Shown here piece after piece: positions 30,367 to 40,792 of a DNA stretch of 64,000 bases (positions within the stretch are counted from its first letter, which is position 1; every line of letters begins with the position of its first letter). Made by a program: the position numbers and the translations under genes. Source of the DNA: Enterobacter ludwigii (GTDB lineage: Bacteria > Pseudomonadota > Gammaproteobacteria > Enterobacterales > Enterobacteriaceae); assembly GCA_023023105.1 (NCBI GenBank), contig CP083824.1, positions 1,302,001-1,366,000 on the forward strand, in the 5' to 3' direction. The notes under the pieces are model-generated. The model did not search any database. It was not told the DNA's origin and saw nothing but the letters and a program-made list of their open reading frames with translations.

Positions 30367-31590
30367 ATGCAGCAGCTTCATCCCGACGATGTAATATGGC
30401 GAAATGCGCGACTGGCAACGATGGATCCGGAAGGCACCGCTCCGTATGGCCTGAAAGAGCAACACGCTCTGGTGGTGCGCGGCCAAACCATTCAGGCCGT
30501 GATCCCTGAATCTGAAATACCTTCAGGACACCGTCACAGCGTCGATCTTCAGGGACGTCTGGTTACACCAGGCCTGATTGACTGCCATACCCACCTGGTG
30601 TTTGACGGCGATCGCGCGGCAGAATGGGAGCAGCGTCTGAACGGTGTCTCTTATCAAACAATCAGCGCCCAGGGAGGCGGGATTAACGCTACCGTGACGG
30701 CGACGCGCAGCAGTTCACCGGAAACCCTGCTGAAACTGGCGCAACAGCGGCTGCAGCGTTTGATGAATGAAGGTGTCACCACGGTTGAAATCAAGTCCGG
30801 ATACGGGCTAAACGCCGATGCCGAAGAGAAGATGCTGCAGGTTGCACGCCAACTGAGCCTCAATAATCCGGTTGATATAAGCCCAACGCTGCTGGCGGCT
30901 CATGCGGTTCCGCCGGAATTCCGACAGGATCCGGATGCGTACCTCACGCTGGTCTGTGAGCAGATATTGCCCGTGCTGTGGCAAAAAGAATTGTTTGAAG
31001 CTGTCGACGTATTTTGCGAAAACGTCGGCTTTACCCCGTCGCAAACCGAGCGCCTCTTTAAGGCCGCCGCTGCGCTGGGTATCCCGGTAAAAGGGCATGT
31101 CGAGCAGCTGTCGAATCAGGGCGGTGCGGCGCTGGTCAGCCGATATAAGGGGCTGTCGGCCGATCATATCGAATACCTGGATGATGCAGGCGTTCAGGCG
31201 ATGGCACAAAGCGGGACCGTTGCCGTATTGCTGCCTGGCGCGTTCTATTTTCTTCAGGAGCGCCAGCGTCCGCCGGTTGAACAGCTCAGAAAACAGGGGA
31301 TACCGATGGCGGTCGCGACCGACTATAACCCCGGCACCAGCCCGTTTGCCAGCCTGCACCTGGCGATGAATATGGCCTGCGTCCAGTTTGGTCTGACCCC
31401 TGAAGAAGCCTGGGCTGGCGTCACGCGGAATGCCGCGCAGGCGCTGGGTCGTGGCGCAACCCACGGACAGCTGCGGGCAGGGTTTGTCGCCGATTTTATC
31501 GTCTGGGATGCTCGCCATCCGGTTGAGATGGTCTACGAGCCGGGACGCAATCCGCTGTATCAGCGTGTTTTCCGTGGGGAGGCAGTATGA
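30367..31590 (+). CDS. hutI: Imidazolonepropionase
   Basis: 407 aa. Zinc-dependent amidohydrolase that opens 4-imidazolone-5-propionate to N-formimino-L-glutamate, the third step of histidine breakdown. Metal motif DCHTHLVF (about 69-76) and later histidine and aspartate ligands ([23 protein letters not shown]) are present. An in-frame ATG at 30334 would lie in the HutC operator and add 11 residues; 30367 gives the family length. Its ATGA overlap couples it to hutG. Confidence 0.95.
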   Translation: MQQLHPDDVIWRNARLATMDPEGTAPYGLKEQHALVVRGQTIQAVIPESEIPSGHRHSVDLQGRLVTPGLIDCHTHLVFDGDRAAEWEQRLNGVSYQTISAQGGGINATVTATRSSSPETLLKLAQQRLQRLMNEGVTTVEIKSGYGLNADAEEKMLQVARQLSLNNPVDISPTLLAAHAVPPEFRQDPDAYLTLVCEQILPVLWQKELFEAVDVFCENVGFTPSQTERLFKAAAALGIPVKGHVEQLSNQGGAALVSRYKGLSADHIEYLDDAGVQAMAQSGTVAVLLPGAFYFLQERQRPPVEQLRKQGIPMAVATDYNPGTSPFASLHLAMNMACVQFGLTPEEAWAGVTRNAAQALGRGATHGQLRAGFVADFIVWDARHPVEMVYEPGRNPLYQRVFRGEAV

Positions 31591-32525
31591 GGTTATGGCG
31601 GCCGGTAGCCGAAACGGTCTGGCAGGGGCGCGACGACAGCGCCGAGGCCAGCAATGCAACGCGCATTTTCCAGACGATAAAGCAGCAGGGGCAGTTCACG
31701 CCGCTTCCATCCGGCATCGCGCTGATAGGCTTTGAATGTGATGAAGGGGTTAAACGCAATCATGGCAGGCCCGGCGCCGTGCAGGCACCGGATATTCTGC
31801 GGAAAGCGCTGGCGAATATGGCAAGCCATCAGGGGCACGAACGGCTGGCGGATATGGGCTCGTTTTACGTTGAAGGCGACGAGCTGGAAGCGGCCCAGCA
31901 GGCGTTAAGCGATGCCGTCACGGCCTGCCAGCAGTCCGGGATGCGCACGCTGGTCTTTGGCGGCGGTCATGAGACCGCGTGGGCGCACGGTCGGGGCATT
32001 CTGGATGCGTTCCCGAACGAGCGCGTGGTGGTGATCAATCTTGATGCCCATCTTGACCTGCGCAAGGCCGACCGGGCGACGTCCGGCACCCCGTTTCGCC
32101 AGCTGGCGCATTACTGCGATGAGCGCGGGCGGGAGTTTCAGTACGCCTGCTTTGGCGTGAGCCGGGCGGCGAACACGCTGGCGCTGTGGGATGAGGCCGA
32201 ACGCCTGAACGTCACGCTGGTGGATGATCTCCATTTCAGGCGCGATGCGCTACCCGCACTGGAAAAGGTGCTGGCGCAGGCCGATCGTATCTATCTGACG
32301 ATCGATCTGGACGTCCTCCCCGCGAGCGAAATGCCTGCCGTGTCCGCACCGGCCGCGTTAGGCATACCGGTGCTGGATCTTCTGCCGGTTATCGAACAAA
32401 TCTGCCGCAGCGGTAAGCTACAGGCCGCCGATCTGGTAGAGTTTAACCCGCAGTACGATCGGGACGGACAGGGCGCAAAGCTTGCCGCCCGTCTGGCCTG
32501 GCAAATTGCTCACTGGTGGGCATAA
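31587..32525 (+). CDS. hutG: Formimidoylglutamase
   Basis: 312 aa. Ureohydrolase (arginase-like) that splits N-formimino-L-glutamate into glutamate and formamide, the last step of the four-step route. Binuclear manganese motifs [20 protein letters not shown] and [15 protein letters not shown] are intact. Start overlaps the hutI stop by four bases; hutC begins 19 bases downstream. Confidence 0.95.
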   Translation: MRLWRPVAETVWQGRDDSAEASNATRIFQTIKQQGQFTPLPSGIALIGFECDEGVKRNHGRPGAVQAPDILRKALANMASHQGHERLADMGSFYVEGDELEAAQQALSDAVTACQQSGMRTLVFGGGHETAWAHGRGILDAFPNERVVVINLDAHLDLRKADRATSGTPFRQLAHYCDERGREFQYACFGVSRAANTLALWDEAERLNVTLVDDLHFRRDALPALEKVLAQADRIYLTIDLDVLPASEMPAVSAPAALGIPVLDLLPVIEQICRSGKLQAADLVEFNPQYDRDGQGAKLAARLAWQIAHWWA

Positions 32526-32544
32526 CACTATTCAAGGAGTCACG

Positions 32545-33279
32545 ATGTTTTCACGCTCACCTCTGCCGCAGTCGAGCCCTCCCGCACCTTTCTACGAAAA
32601 GGTGAAGCAGGCGATAAGCGAAAAAATCGCCACCGGCGTCTGGCGGCCGCACGACCGTATTCCCTCGGAAGCCGAGCTGGTGGCGCAGTTTGGTTTTAGC
32701 CGGATGACCGTCAACCGGGCGCTGCGCGAACTGACCGACGACGGTCTTCTGGTGCGCTTGCAGGGGGTCGGAACGTTTGTGGCGGAACCGAAAGGGCAAT
32801 CTGCCCTGTTTGAAATCCGCAGTATTGCCGATGAGATCACCGCGCGTAACCATCAGCACCGCTGTGAGGTGCTGGTGCTCGAAGAGACCCAGGCCAGCGC
32901 CGAGCAGGCCGTAGAGCTGAATGTCAAAGAGGGGAGCCGGATCTTCCACTCCGTGATGGTGCATTTCGAAAACGACATTCCGGTGCAGATTGAAGATCGC
33001 TGCGTTAACGCCGAACGGATACCGGACTACCTGAACCAGGATTACACCCACACCACGCCGCACGCCTATCTCTCGCTCGTCGCACCGCTGACGGAAGGGG
33101 AGCATATTGTGGAGGCCGTGCGCGCCACGCCGCAGGAGTGTGAACGGCTGCGCATTAAAGAGCACGATCCATGCCTGCTGATCCGTCGTCGTACATGGTC
33201 GTCATCGCAAATTGTGTCGCATGCCCGGCTGCTTTTCCCGGGTAACCGTTACCGGCTGCAGGGCCACTTTATGTCATAA
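32545..33279 (+). CDS. hutC: Histidine utilisation repressor HutC
   Basis: 244 aa. GntR/HutC family: winged helix (about 20-85, EAELVAQFGFSRMTVNRALREL) and C-terminal UTRA ligand domain (about 95-240). It represses the hut operons and is released by urocanate. AAGGAG 8 bases before ATG 32545 decides the start; upstream in-frame codons overlap hutG and are not conserved. Last gene of hutIGC, so the repressor is part of an operon it controls. Confidence 0.95.
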   Translation: MFSRSPLPQSSPPAPFYEKVKQAISEKIATGVWRPHDRIPSEAELVAQFGFSRMTVNRALRELTDDGLLVRLQGVGTFVAEPKGQSALFEIRSIADEITARNHQHRCEVLVLEETQASAEQAVELNVKEGSRIFHSVMVHFENDIPVQIEDRCVNAERIPDYLNQDYTHTTPHAYLSLVAPLTEGEHIVEAVRATPQECERLRIKEHDPCLLIRRRTWSSSQIVSHARLLFPGNRYRLQGHFMS

Positions 33280-33289
33280 GTTTTAAAAG

Positions 33290-33305
33290 CGTGATAGCTA
33301 ACGCA
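33290..33305 (+). promoter_or_regulatory. CRP-like site upstream of hutU
   Basis: CGTGA-N6-ACGCA resembles a weak CRP site (TGTGA-N6-TCACA). Its centre is 17.5 bases before the centre of the NAC site, the same spacing reported for the CAP (-81.5) and NAC (-64) sites of Klebsiella hutU. Confidence 0.5.
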
Positions 33306-33307
33306 AT

Positions 33308-33322
33308 ATAACAAAATTGTAT
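33308..33322 (+). promoter_or_regulatory. NAC-binding site upstream of hutU
   Basis: ATAACAAAATTGTAT fits the ATA-N9-TAT site of NAC, the LysR-type nitrogen assimilation control protein, and agrees with the Klebsiella hutU NAC site as I recall it. It would activate hutUH in nitrogen limitation. If NAC acts at -64, transcription would start near 33379. Confidence 0.7.
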
Positions 33323-33351
33323 CTTTTTTGTTAAAACTGACCTTGTGTGTG

Positions 33352-33365
33352 CTTGTCTATACAAG
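33352..33365 (+). promoter_or_regulatory. HutC operator in the hutU promoter
   Basis: CTTGTCTATACAAG has perfect CTTGT / ACAAG arms and lies where a -35/-10 spacer would be for a start near 33379, so bound HutC would block polymerase. Same core as the hutI operator. Confidence 0.82.
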
Positions 33366-33406
33366 TATATCTAAATGCATCATCTGTCCCGTATGAGGAG
33401 CACACA

Positions 33407-35095
33407 ATGTCGTCAGGTAAATACCGCCAGCAGGATGTCCGCGCTCCGCGCGGCACCACCCTTACCGCAAAAAGCTGGCTCACCGAAGCCCCGCTGCGCA
33501 TGTTGATGAACAACCTTGATCCTGAGGTCGCGGAGAACCCCCACGAGCTGGTGGTCTACGGCGGCATAGGCCGTGCCGCGCGCAACTGGGAGTGCTATGA
33601 CGCAATTGTAAAATCTCTGACTCACCTCGAACACGACGAAACCCTGCTGGTGCAGTCCGGCAAACCGGTTGGCGTATTCAAAACGCACAAGAACGCGCCG
33701 CGCGTGCTGATTGCTAACTCTAACCTCGTGCCGCACTGGGCCACCTGGGAACACTTCAACGAACTGGACGCTAAAGGGCTGGCGATGTATGGCCAGATGA
33801 CCGCCGGGAGCTGGATCTACATCGGCAGCCAGGGAATTGTCCAGGGTACCTACGAAACCTTCGTGGAAGCCGGTCGCCAGCACTATAACGGCTCGCTGAA
33901 AGGCCGCTGGGTGCTGACCGCAGGTCTGGGCGGTATGGGCGGCGCGCAGCCGCTGGCCGCCACGCTTGCCGGCGCGTGCTCGCTCAACATTGAGTGCCAG
34001 CAGAGCCGCATTGATTTCCGTCTGCGTACCCGTTACGTCGACGAACAGGCAACCAGCCTGGACGATGCGCTGGCGCGTATCAAAAAATACACGTCTGAAG
34101 GCAAAGCGGTGTCGATTGCCCTGTGCGGCAACGCGGCAGATATTCTTCCTGAACTCGTCGCCCGCGGCGTCCGTCCGGATCTGGTTACCGACCAGACCAG
34201 CGCCCATGATCCTTTGCACGGTTACCTGCCAAAAGGCTGGACGTGGGAAGCCTACCAGCAAAAAGCGGAAACCGACCCGGAAGGTACGGTTCTTGCTGCC
34301 AAACGTTCCATGGCAGAACACGTCTCCGCCATGCTGGCCTTTAGTAAGATGGGCATTCCTACCTTTGATTACGGCAACAACATCCGTCAGATGGCGAAAG
34401 AGATGGGCGTGAATAATGCCTTCGACTTCCCGGGGTTCGTTCCTGCTTATATTCGCCCGCTGTTCTGCCGCGGTATCGGTCCGTTCCGCTGGGTTGCCCT
34501 GTCCGGTGACCCGGAGGATATCTACAAAACCGACGCCAAAGTGAAAGAGATTGTCGCGGATGACGAACACCTGCACCACTGGCTGGATATGGCCCGCGAG
34601 CGCATCAACTTCCAGGGCTTACCGGCGCGCATCTGCTGGGTAGGGCTGGAGTGGCGGCAAAAACTGGGTCTGGCCTTTAACGAAATGGTGCGCAGCGGCG
34701 AAGTCTCCGCGCCGATTGTGATTGGTCGTGACCATCTGGACTCCGGTTCCGTTGCCAGCCCTAACCGTGAAACCGAAGCCATGCGCGACGGTTCGGATGC
34801 AGTCTCCGACTGGCCTTTGCTGAACGCCTTACTGAATACCGCCAGCGGCGCGACCTGGGTATCGCTGCACCACGGTGGCGGCGTGGGGATGGGCTTCTCC
34901 CAGCATTCCGGGATGGTCATTGTCTGTGATGGAACGGATGAAGCTGCTGCGCGTATCGCTCGCGTGCTGCACAACGACCCGGCAACCGGCGTGATGCGTC
35001 ACGCAGACGCTGGTTACGAGATTGCCATTGAATGTGCCAAAGAGCAGGGGCTAAACCTGCCGATGATCGCTGCCACACAAGGAAATCATGAATGA
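33407..35095 (+). CDS. hutU: Urocanate hydratase
   Basis: 562 aa. NAD-dependent hydratase that turns urocanate into 4-imidazolone-5-propionate, step two of histidine breakdown. Glycine-rich NAD motif GLGGMGGAQ (about 173-181), the conserved [14 protein letters not shown] and the cysteine-containing [19 protein letters not shown] (Cys354 in this protein) are intact. Start 33407 is set by GAGGAG and the family start; an upstream in-frame ATG would fall in the operator. Overlaps hutH by four bases. Confidence 0.96.
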   Translation: MSSGKYRQQDVRAPRGTTLTAKSWLTEAPLRMLMNNLDPEVAENPHELVVYGGIGRAARNWECYDAIVKSLTHLEHDETLLVQSGKPVGVFKTHKNAPRVLIANSNLVPHWATWEHFNELDAKGLAMYGQMTAGSWIYIGSQGIVQGTYETFVEAGRQHYNGSLKGRWVLTAGLGGMGGAQPLAATLAGACSLNIECQQSRIDFRLRTRYVDEQATSLDDALARIKKYTSEGKAVSIALCGNAADILPELVARGVRPDLVTDQTSAHDPLHGYLPKGWTWEAYQQKAETDPEGTVLAAKRSMAEHVSAMLAFSKMGIPTFDYGNNIRQMAKEMGVNNAFDFPGFVPAYIRPLFCRGIGPFRWVALSGDPEDIYKTDAKVKEIVADDEHLHHWLDMARERINFQGLPARICWVGLEWRQKLGLAFNEMVRSGEVSAPIVIGRDHLDSGSVASPNRETEAMRDGSDAVSDWPLLNALLNTASGATWVSLHHGGGVGMGFSQHSGMVIVCDGTDEAAARIARVLHNDPATGVMRHADAGYEIAIECAKEQGLNLPMIAATQGNHE

Positions 35096-36612
35096 ACGCC
35101 TTAACACTCACCCCCGGCTCACTGACGCTCAAACAACTGCGTAGCGTCTGGCGTCAACCGGTCACGCTCTCGCTTGATGAAAGTGCCCACGCCGCGATCA
35201 ACGACAGCGTTGCCTGCGTCGAAGCCATTGTTGCCGAAGGGCGCACCGCCTACGGGATTAACACTGGTTTTGGGCTGCTGGCGCAGACACGTATTGCGAC
35301 ACACGATCTGGAGAACTTACAGCGTTCGCTGGTGCTTTCACACGCGGCGGGGGTTGGTCAGCCGCTGGATGATGAGATTGTCCGCCTGCTGATGGTGCTA
35401 AAAATCAACAGCCTGGCGCGCGGTTTCTCGGGCATTCGCCTGAGCGTGATCCAGGCGTTGATGGCGCTGGTGAACGCAGAAGTCTATCCGTGGATCCCGG
35501 CAAAAGGTTCTGTCGGTGCATCCGGCGATCTCGCGCCGCTGGCGCACATGTCGCTGCTGCTGCTCGGTGAAGGGCAGGCGCGCTGGCAGGGTGCGTGGCT
35601 TCCTGCGAAAGAGGCGCTGAAAAAAGCCGGGTTGAACCCGATCACCCTGGCGGCAAAAGAGGGGCTGGCGCTGCTGAACGGTACTCAGGCGTCGACGGCA
35701 TTCGCTTTACGCGGCCTGTTTGAGGCTGAAGATCTGTTCGCCTCAGCAGTGGTGTGCGGTGCCCTGACGACTGAAGCCGTACTGGGCTCGCGTCGCCCGT
35801 TTGACGCGCGTATTCACGAGGTGCGCGGCCAGCGTGGGCAAATTGATGCCGCCGCGATGTACCGTCATGTTCTCACCGAAACCAGTGGTATTGCAGATTC
35901 ACACCACAACTGTGAAAAGGTGCAGGATCCATATTCCCTGCGTTGCCAGCCGCAGGTAATGGGCGCGTGCCTGACGCAACTGCGCCAGGCGGCAGAGGTA
36001 TTGCTGGTGGAAGCCAACGCGGTGTCCGATAACCCACTGGTATTCGCTCAAGAAAATGAAGTGGTGTCCGGGGGCAACTTCCACGCCGAGCCGGTGGCAA
36101 TGGCGGCGGATAACATTGCCCTGGCGATTGCTGAAGTCGGTGCGTTGTCTGAACGTCGCATTGCGTTGATGATGGATAAGCACATGTCTCAGCTGCCACC
36201 GTTCCTGGTACGTAACGGCGGGGTTAACTCGGGCTTTATGATTGCCCAGGTGACGGCGGCGGCGCTGGCGAGCGAGAACAAAGCCCTGTCGCATCCGCAT
36301 AGCGTGGATAGCCTGCCAACATCGGCAAACCAGGAAGATCACGTTTCTATGGCTCCGGCTGCCGGGCGTCGTTTGTGGGAGATGGCATCCAACACCCGTG
36401 GCGTGCTGGCGGTGGAATGGCTGGCGGCGTGTCAGGGAATCGATCTGCGCGAAGGGCTGAAGTCCAGTCCGCTGCTGGAGCAGGCGCGTCATACGCTGCG
36501 CGAGCATGTATCGCATTATGACGACGACCGCTTCTTTGCGCCGGATATTGATAAAGCGATGCAGCTTCTGGAAGAAGGGCGGCTGGTGGGGCTGTTGCCT
36601 TCGGTGCTGTGA
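35092..36612 (+). CDS. hutH: Histidine ammonia-lyase
   Basis: 506 aa. Removes ammonia from histidine to give urocanate, the first step and the source of the HutC inducer. The Ala143-Ser144-Gly145 triad in [15 protein letters not shown] cyclises to the MIO cofactor. YGINTGFG near residue 54 and the QEDHVSMA stretch are intact. Translationally coupled to hutU. No hutT or other histidine permease gene is linked here. Confidence 0.96.
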   Translation: MNALTLTPGSLTLKQLRSVWRQPVTLSLDESAHAAINDSVACVEAIVAEGRTAYGINTGFGLLAQTRIATHDLENLQRSLVLSHAAGVGQPLDDEIVRLLMVLKINSLARGFSGIRLSVIQALMALVNAEVYPWIPAKGSVGASGDLAPLAHMSLLLLGEGQARWQGAWLPAKEALKKAGLNPITLAAKEGLALLNGTQASTAFALRGLFEAEDLFASAVVCGALTTEAVLGSRRPFDARIHEVRGQRGQIDAAAMYRHVLTETSGIADSHHNCEKVQDPYSLRCQPQVMGACLTQLRQAAEVLLVEANAVSDNPLVFAQENEVVSGGNFHAEPVAMAADNIALAIAEVGALSERRIALMMDKHMSQLPPFLVRNGGVNSGFMIAQVTAAALASENKALSHPHSVDSLPTSANQEDHVSMAPAAGRRLWEMASNTRGVLAVEWLAACQGIDLREGLKSSPLLEQARHTLREHVSHYDDDRFFAPDIDKAMQLLEEGRLVGLLPSVL

Positions 36613-36618
36613 TTTTTT

Positions 36619-36645
36619 GCCCGGTGGCGCTGCGCTTACCGGGCC
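36619..36645. repeat. REP-like element after hutH
   Basis: GCCCGGTGGCGCTGCGCTTA and CCGGGCC arms form an imperfect palindrome, in opposite orientation to the second unit at 36663-36691, making a paired REP (BIME-like) module between convergent genes. Confidence 0.82.
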
Positions 36646-36662
36646 TACGAGTGCGAAATCCA

Positions 36663-36691
36663 GGCCGGGTAAGGCGTAGCCGCCACCCGGC
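36663..36691. repeat. REP-like element before ybhB end
   Basis: GGCCGGGTAAGGCGTAGCCG continued by CCACCCGGC, followed by a T7 run, so the palindrome may also act as a plus-strand terminator for hutUH. It is close in sequence to the elements at 28823-28850 and 50497-50524. Confidence 0.85.
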
Positions 36692-36696
36692 TTTTT

Positions 36697-37173
36697 TTAT
36701 GAATACATCGCCGTAATCGACGCGCTGCCAAGCGTATGGAAATGTACGTTAAACCCCACCATCGCGCCGCTCGCCCCTTCATCCACCTCAATCTTGTCCA
36801 CATCCAGCGCATGCACCGTGAAGATATAGCGGTGGGTTTCCCCTTTTGGCGGCGCTGCGCCACCGTAACCCGCTTTACCAAAATCGGTACGGGTCTGAAT
36901 CGCGCCTTCAGGCAGAGCAACCAGGCCTGAGCCGGAACCCTGTGGCAGTACGCGTGTGTCGGCGGGCAGGTTCGCCACAATCCAGTGCCACCAGCCTGAG
37001 CCTGTCGGTGCATCCGGGTCGTAACAGGTGACCACAAAACTTTTGGTTCCGGCCGGAACCTCGTCCCACGCAAGGTGCGGGGAGATATTATCCCCCTGGT
37101 ACCCCATGCCGTTGAAAACATGACGCTCCGGCAGTTTTTCACCGTCGCGCAGATCTTTACTGATGATTTTCAT
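36697..37173 (-). CDS. ybhB: PEBP / Raf kinase inhibitor-like protein YbhB
   Basis: 158 aa. Phosphatidylethanolamine-binding protein fold; conserved YDPDAPTGSGWWHWIV with the anion-pocket residues and PPKGETHRYIFTVHAL. The physiological role in bacteria is unknown. No signal peptide, so probably cytoplasmic. Lies downstream of bioA on the same strand with a 48-base gap. Confidence 0.93.
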   Translation of the reverse strand: MKIISKDLRDGEKLPERHVFNGMGYQGDNISPHLAWDEVPAGTKSFVVTCYDPDAPTGSGWWHWIVANLPADTRVLPQGSGSGLVALPEGAIQTRTDFGKAGYGGAAPPKGETHRYIFTVHALDVDKIEVDEGASGAMVGFNVHFHTLGSASITAMYS

Positions 37174-37221
37174 ACGATTTACCCTCGTTAATCACTCGTG
37201 CAGAAAGTGTAATGCATAGGG

Positions 37222-38511
37222 TTAAATCGCGAAATGCGCGGGAATGTTAACGGCTTCGACGACCGCGTCGGTGAGCTTCCGCAACTGAACGGGCGTAATG
37301 ATATACGGCGGCATCAGGTAGATAAGCTTACCGAAGGGGCGAACCCAGACGCCACGTTCGACAAAGAAGCGCTGTAGTGCGGCCATATTCACCGGATGGG
37401 TGGTTTCAATCACACCAATCGCGCCCAGCACGCGTACGTCCGCCACAAAATTCGCACCCGAGGCGGCGCTCAGCTCTTCTTTCAACTGCGTCTCTATCGC
37501 CGCAACCTGCGTTTTCCACTCGCCGCTTTCCAGAATGGCAAGGCTTTCGCTCGCCACCGCGCAGGCCAGCGGATTACCCATAAACGTCGGGCCGTGCATA
37601 AAGCAGCCCGCTTCACCGTCGCTTATGGTGTCGGCAACGTGACGGGTGGTGAGTGTGGCGGAAAGCGTCATCGTACCGCCGGTGAGCGCTTTACCCAGAC
37701 ACAGAATATCTGGCGCGATGCCCGCATGTTCACAGGCAAACAGCTTACCCGTACGGCCAAAACCGGTGGCGATCTCATCGGCAATCAGCAGAATGCCCTC
37801 GCGATCGCACATCTTGCGGATACGCCTCAGCCACTCCGGGTGGTACATCCGCATCCCGCCGGCGCCCTGCACAATAGGCTCCAGGATCACCGCGGCGATT
37901 TCATGACGATGCGCCGCCATCAGGCGGGCGAAACCGACCATATCCATCTCGTTCCACTCGCCGTCGAAGCGGCTCTGCGGGGCCGGAGCAAACAGGTTTT
38001 CCGGCAGATACCCCTTCCACAGGCTGTGCATAGAGTTATCCGGATCGCACACCGACATCGCCCCGAAGGTATCGCCGTGATAGCCGTTGCGGAAGGTCAG
38101 GAACCGCTGACGGGATTCCCCACTGGCATGCCAGTACTGCAGCGCCATTTTCATCGCCACTTCCACCGCCACAGAACCGGAGTCCGCCAGGAACACGCAC
38201 TCCAGGGCTTCAGGCGTCATTGCCACCAGGCGACGGCATAAATCCACCGCGGGCTGATGGGTGATCCCGCCAAACATCACGTGCGACATCTGGTCAATCT
38301 GCGCTTTCATCGCCGCATTCAGGCGCGGGTGGTTGTACCCGTGAATGGCCGCCCACCAGGAAGACATCCCGTCAACCAGCGGCTCACCGCTGGCGAGGTG
38401 TAGCTCGCAACCGTGAGCAGAAGCCACCGGATAAACGGGAAGGGGGCGGGTGGTGGAGGTGTAAGGGTGCCAGATATGCTGCTTGTCGAAGGCGAGATCG
38501 TCCTGGGTCAT
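37222..38511 (-). CDS. bioA: Adenosylmethionine--8-amino-7-oxononanoate transaminase
   Basis: 429 aa. Class III PLP aminotransferase that uses S-adenosylmethionine as amino donor to make 7,8-diaminopelargonate for biotin. PLP features [32 protein letters not shown] and the lysine in [10 protein letters not shown] are present. The start at 38511 gives the conserved MTQDDLAFD; an upstream ATG would fall in the BirA operator. Divergent from bioBFCD. Confidence 0.96.
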   Translation of the reverse strand: MTQDDLAFDKQHIWHPYTSTTRPLPVYPVASAHGCELHLASGEPLVDGMSSWWAAIHGYNHPRLNAAMKAQIDQMSHVMFGGITHQPAVDLCRRLVAMTPEALECVFLADSGSVAVEVAMKMALQYWHASGESRQRFLTFRNGYHGDTFGAMSVCDPDNSMHSLWKGYLPENLFAPAPQSRFDGEWNEMDMVGFARLMAAHRHEIAAVILEPIVQGAGGMRMYHPEWLRRIRKMCDREGILLIADEIATGFGRTGKLFACEHAGIAPDILCLGKALTGGTMTLSATLTTRHVADTISDGEAGCFMHGPTFMGNPLACAVASESLAILESGEWKTQVAAIETQLKEELSAASGANFVADVRVLGAIGVIETTHPVNMAALQRFFVERGVWVRPFGKLIYLMPPYIITPVQLRKLTDAVVEAVNIPAHFAI

Positions 38512-38518
38512 AATCGAC

Positions 38519-38552
38519 TTGTAAACCATTTTGAAAAGTTTTAGGTTTACGA
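38519..38552. promoter_or_regulatory. BirA (biotin repressor) operator
   Basis: TTGTAAACC-N16-GGTTTACGA, matching the E. coli bio operator (TTGTAAACC-N16-GGTTTACAA) with one mismatch. It lies between the divergent bioA and bioB starts and covers both promoters. BirA-biotinyl-AMP bound here turns off both directions. Confidence 0.93.
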
Positions 38553-38597
38553 GTATAAACCGAACCGAAAATTAACAAAACCCTTTGGAGAAGCCCA

Positions 38598-39638
38598 ATG
38601 GCTCACCACGCACGCTGGACGATGTCGCAAGTCACTGAATTATTTAACAAGCCTTTCCTTGAGCTGATGTTTGAAGCCCAGCAGGTACATCGTCAGCACT
38701 TCGACCCCCGCCATGTACAGGTCAGTACGCTGCTGTCGATCAAGACCGGTGCCTGCCCTGAAGATTGCAAATATTGCCCACAGAGCGCGCGTTATAAAAC
38801 CGGTCTGGAATCTGAACGGCTGATGGAAGTCGAGCAGGTGCTCGACTCCGCCCGTAAGGCGAAAAACGCTGGCTCGACCCGCTTCTGCATGGGCGCCGCG
38901 TGGAAAAACCCGCACGATCGCGACATGCCGTATCTGGAGCAGATGGTAAAGGGCGTTAAGGAGATGGGACTCGAAGCCTGTATGACCCTTGGCACGCTGA
39001 ATGAAGAGCAGGCGCAGCGCCTCTCTGCGGCAGGGCTGGATTACTACAACCACAACCTCGACACGTCGCCAGAGTTTTACGGCAATATCATCACCACGCG
39101 AACCTACCAGGAGCGTCTGGACACGCTGGATAAAGTCCGTGATGCCGGTATTAAGGTCTGTTCAGGCGGTATTGTGGGCTTAGGCGAAACGGTGAAAGAC
39201 CGCGCGGGCCTGCTGCTGCAGCTGGCGAACCTGCCGACCCCGCCGGAAAGCGTGCCGATCAACATGCTGGTGAAGGTCAAAGGCACGCCGCTGGCGGATA
39301 ACGAAGACGTGGATGCATTTGACTTTATCCGCACCATTGCGGTGGCGCGTATCATGATGCCGACCTCTTTCGTTCGCCTCTCCGCAGGTCGCGAGCAGAT
39401 GAACGAACAGACCCAGGCGATGTGCTTTATGGCCGGGGCCAACTCCATCTTCTACGGCTGCAAGCTGCTGACCACACCGAACCCGGAAGAGGATAAAGAC
39501 GTTCAGCTGTTCCGTAAGCTGGGGCTTAACCCGCATCAGACCGAGGTGCTGACGGGTGATAACGAGCAACAGCAGCAGCTGGAGCAGCAGATATTCAACG
39601 CCGACACCGACCAGTTCTATAACGCGGCAGCCGTATGA
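38598..39638 (+). CDS. bioB: Biotin synthase
   Basis: 346 aa. Radical SAM enzyme that inserts sulfur into dethiobiotin. The CxxxCxxC motif is Cys53-Cys57-Cys60 (ACPEDCKYC), and the [2Fe-2S] ligands ([25 protein letters not shown] arginine) are present. First gene of bioBFCD; it overlaps bioF by four bases. Confidence 0.97.
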   Translation: MAHHARWTMSQVTELFNKPFLELMFEAQQVHRQHFDPRHVQVSTLLSIKTGACPEDCKYCPQSARYKTGLESERLMEVEQVLDSARKAKNAGSTRFCMGAAWKNPHDRDMPYLEQMVKGVKEMGLEACMTLGTLNEEQAQRLSAAGLDYYNHNLDTSPEFYGNIITTRTYQERLDTLDKVRDAGIKVCSGGIVGLGETVKDRAGLLLQLANLPTPPESVPINMLVKVKGTPLADNEDVDAFDFIRTIAVARIMMPTSFVRLSAGREQMNEQTQAMCFMAGANSIFYGCKLLTTPNPEEDKDVQLFRKLGLNPHQTEVLTGDNEQQQQLEQQIFNADTDQFYNAAAV

Positions 39639-40792
39639 CCTGGCAGGCACGTATCCATTCCGCGCTGGAAGAGCGCCGGGCGGCAGAGGCGTTTCGCGTC
39701 CGCAGGGTGGTTGAAAACGGTGCAGGCCGTTTTCTTACCCGTGATAACCGGCAGTTTTGTAATTTCTCCAGCAATGATTATCTCGGGCTGAGCCAGCATC
39801 CGGCCATCGTCCGCGCCTGGCAGCAGGGGGCGGAGCGATTTGGCGTGGGCAGCGGCGGTTCGGGACATGTCAGCGGATACACTACCGCTCATCAGGCGCT
39901 GGAGGAGGAGCTTGCGGACTGGCTGGGTTACCCGCGTGCATTGCTGTTTATCTCGGGTTTTGCCGCGAATCAGGCGGTTATCGCTGCCCTGATGGGAAAA
40001 GATGACCGCATTGTCGCCGACCGTTTAAGCCACGCCTCGCTGCTGGAGGCGGCAAATTTGAGCCCGGCTCAGCTGCGCCGTTTTGCCCATAACGATGCGG
40101 GACAGCTTGCTATGCTGCTGGATAAACCCTGCGACGGGCAACAGCTGGCGATCACGGAAGGGGTATTCAGCATGGACGGTGACAGTGCGCCGCTTGCCGC
40201 GCTGCACGAGGCAGCAAAAAGGCAAAACGCCTGGCTGTTGGTCGACGATGCCCACGGTATTGGTGTGATGGGGGATGAAGGGCGCGGCAGCGCGCACCAG
40301 CAAGGCGTGAAGCCGGAACTGCTGATTGTGACCTTCGGCAAAGGCTTTGGCGTGAGCGGAGCCGCTGTATTGTGCAGTGAGTCCGTTGCTGACTATCTGT
40401 TGCAGTTCGCCCGGCATTTGATCTACAGCACCAGCATGCCACCCGCCCAGGCCGTGGCGTTATCTGCGTCAATGGCGGTGATCCGCAGCCAGGAAGGCAA
40501 AGAACGTCGTGCGCGTCTGGCGGAGCATATTCAGCGTTTTCGTCAGGGGTTGTGCCATCTTCCTTTCCGCAGTACCGATTCGCAAAGCGCCATCCAGCCG
40601 GTGATCGTGGGTGAAAACAGTCTGGCGCTCACGCTGGCAGAGACGCTGCGCGAGAAGGGAATGTGGGTCACTGCCATTCGTCCACCCACCGTGCCACCGG
40701 GCACGGCGCGTTTGCGTCTGACCCTGACGGCGGCGCACGAAGCAGAGGACATTTCGGCACTTCTGGAGGCTCTGTATGTCGCCAGTCAATAA
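39635..40792 (+). CDS. bioF: 8-amino-7-oxononanoate synthase
   Basis: 385 aa. PLP alpha-oxoamine synthase that joins pimeloyl-ACP (or -CoA) and alanine. [16 protein letters not shown], the [10 protein letters not shown] aspartate and the PLP lysine in [11 protein letters not shown] are present. It starts within the end of bioB and overlaps bioC by 17 bases. Confidence 0.96.
   Translation: MTWQARIHSALEERRAAEAFRVRRVVENGAGRFLTRDNRQFCNFSSNDYLGLSQHPAIVRAWQQGAERFGVGSGGSGHVSGYTTAHQALEEELADWLGYPRALLFISGFAANQAVIAALMGKDDRIVADRLSHASLLEAANLSPAQLRRFAHNDAGQLAMLLDKPCDGQQLAITEGVFSMDGDSAPLAALHEAAKRQNAWLLVDDAHGIGVMGDEGRGSAHQQGVKPELLIVTFGKGFGVSGAAVLCSESVADYLLQFARHLIYSTSMPPAQAVALSASMAVIRSQEGKERRARLAEHIQRFRQGLCHLPFRSTDSQSAIQPVIVGENSLALTLAETLREKGMWVTAIRPPTVPPGTARLRLTLTAAHEAEDISALLEALYVASQ

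Noticed and set aside
33413..34579. Antisense open frame of 388 codons opposite hutU
   Set aside because: Produced by the high-GC third-position bias of hutU; no recognisable domain and no ribosome site.
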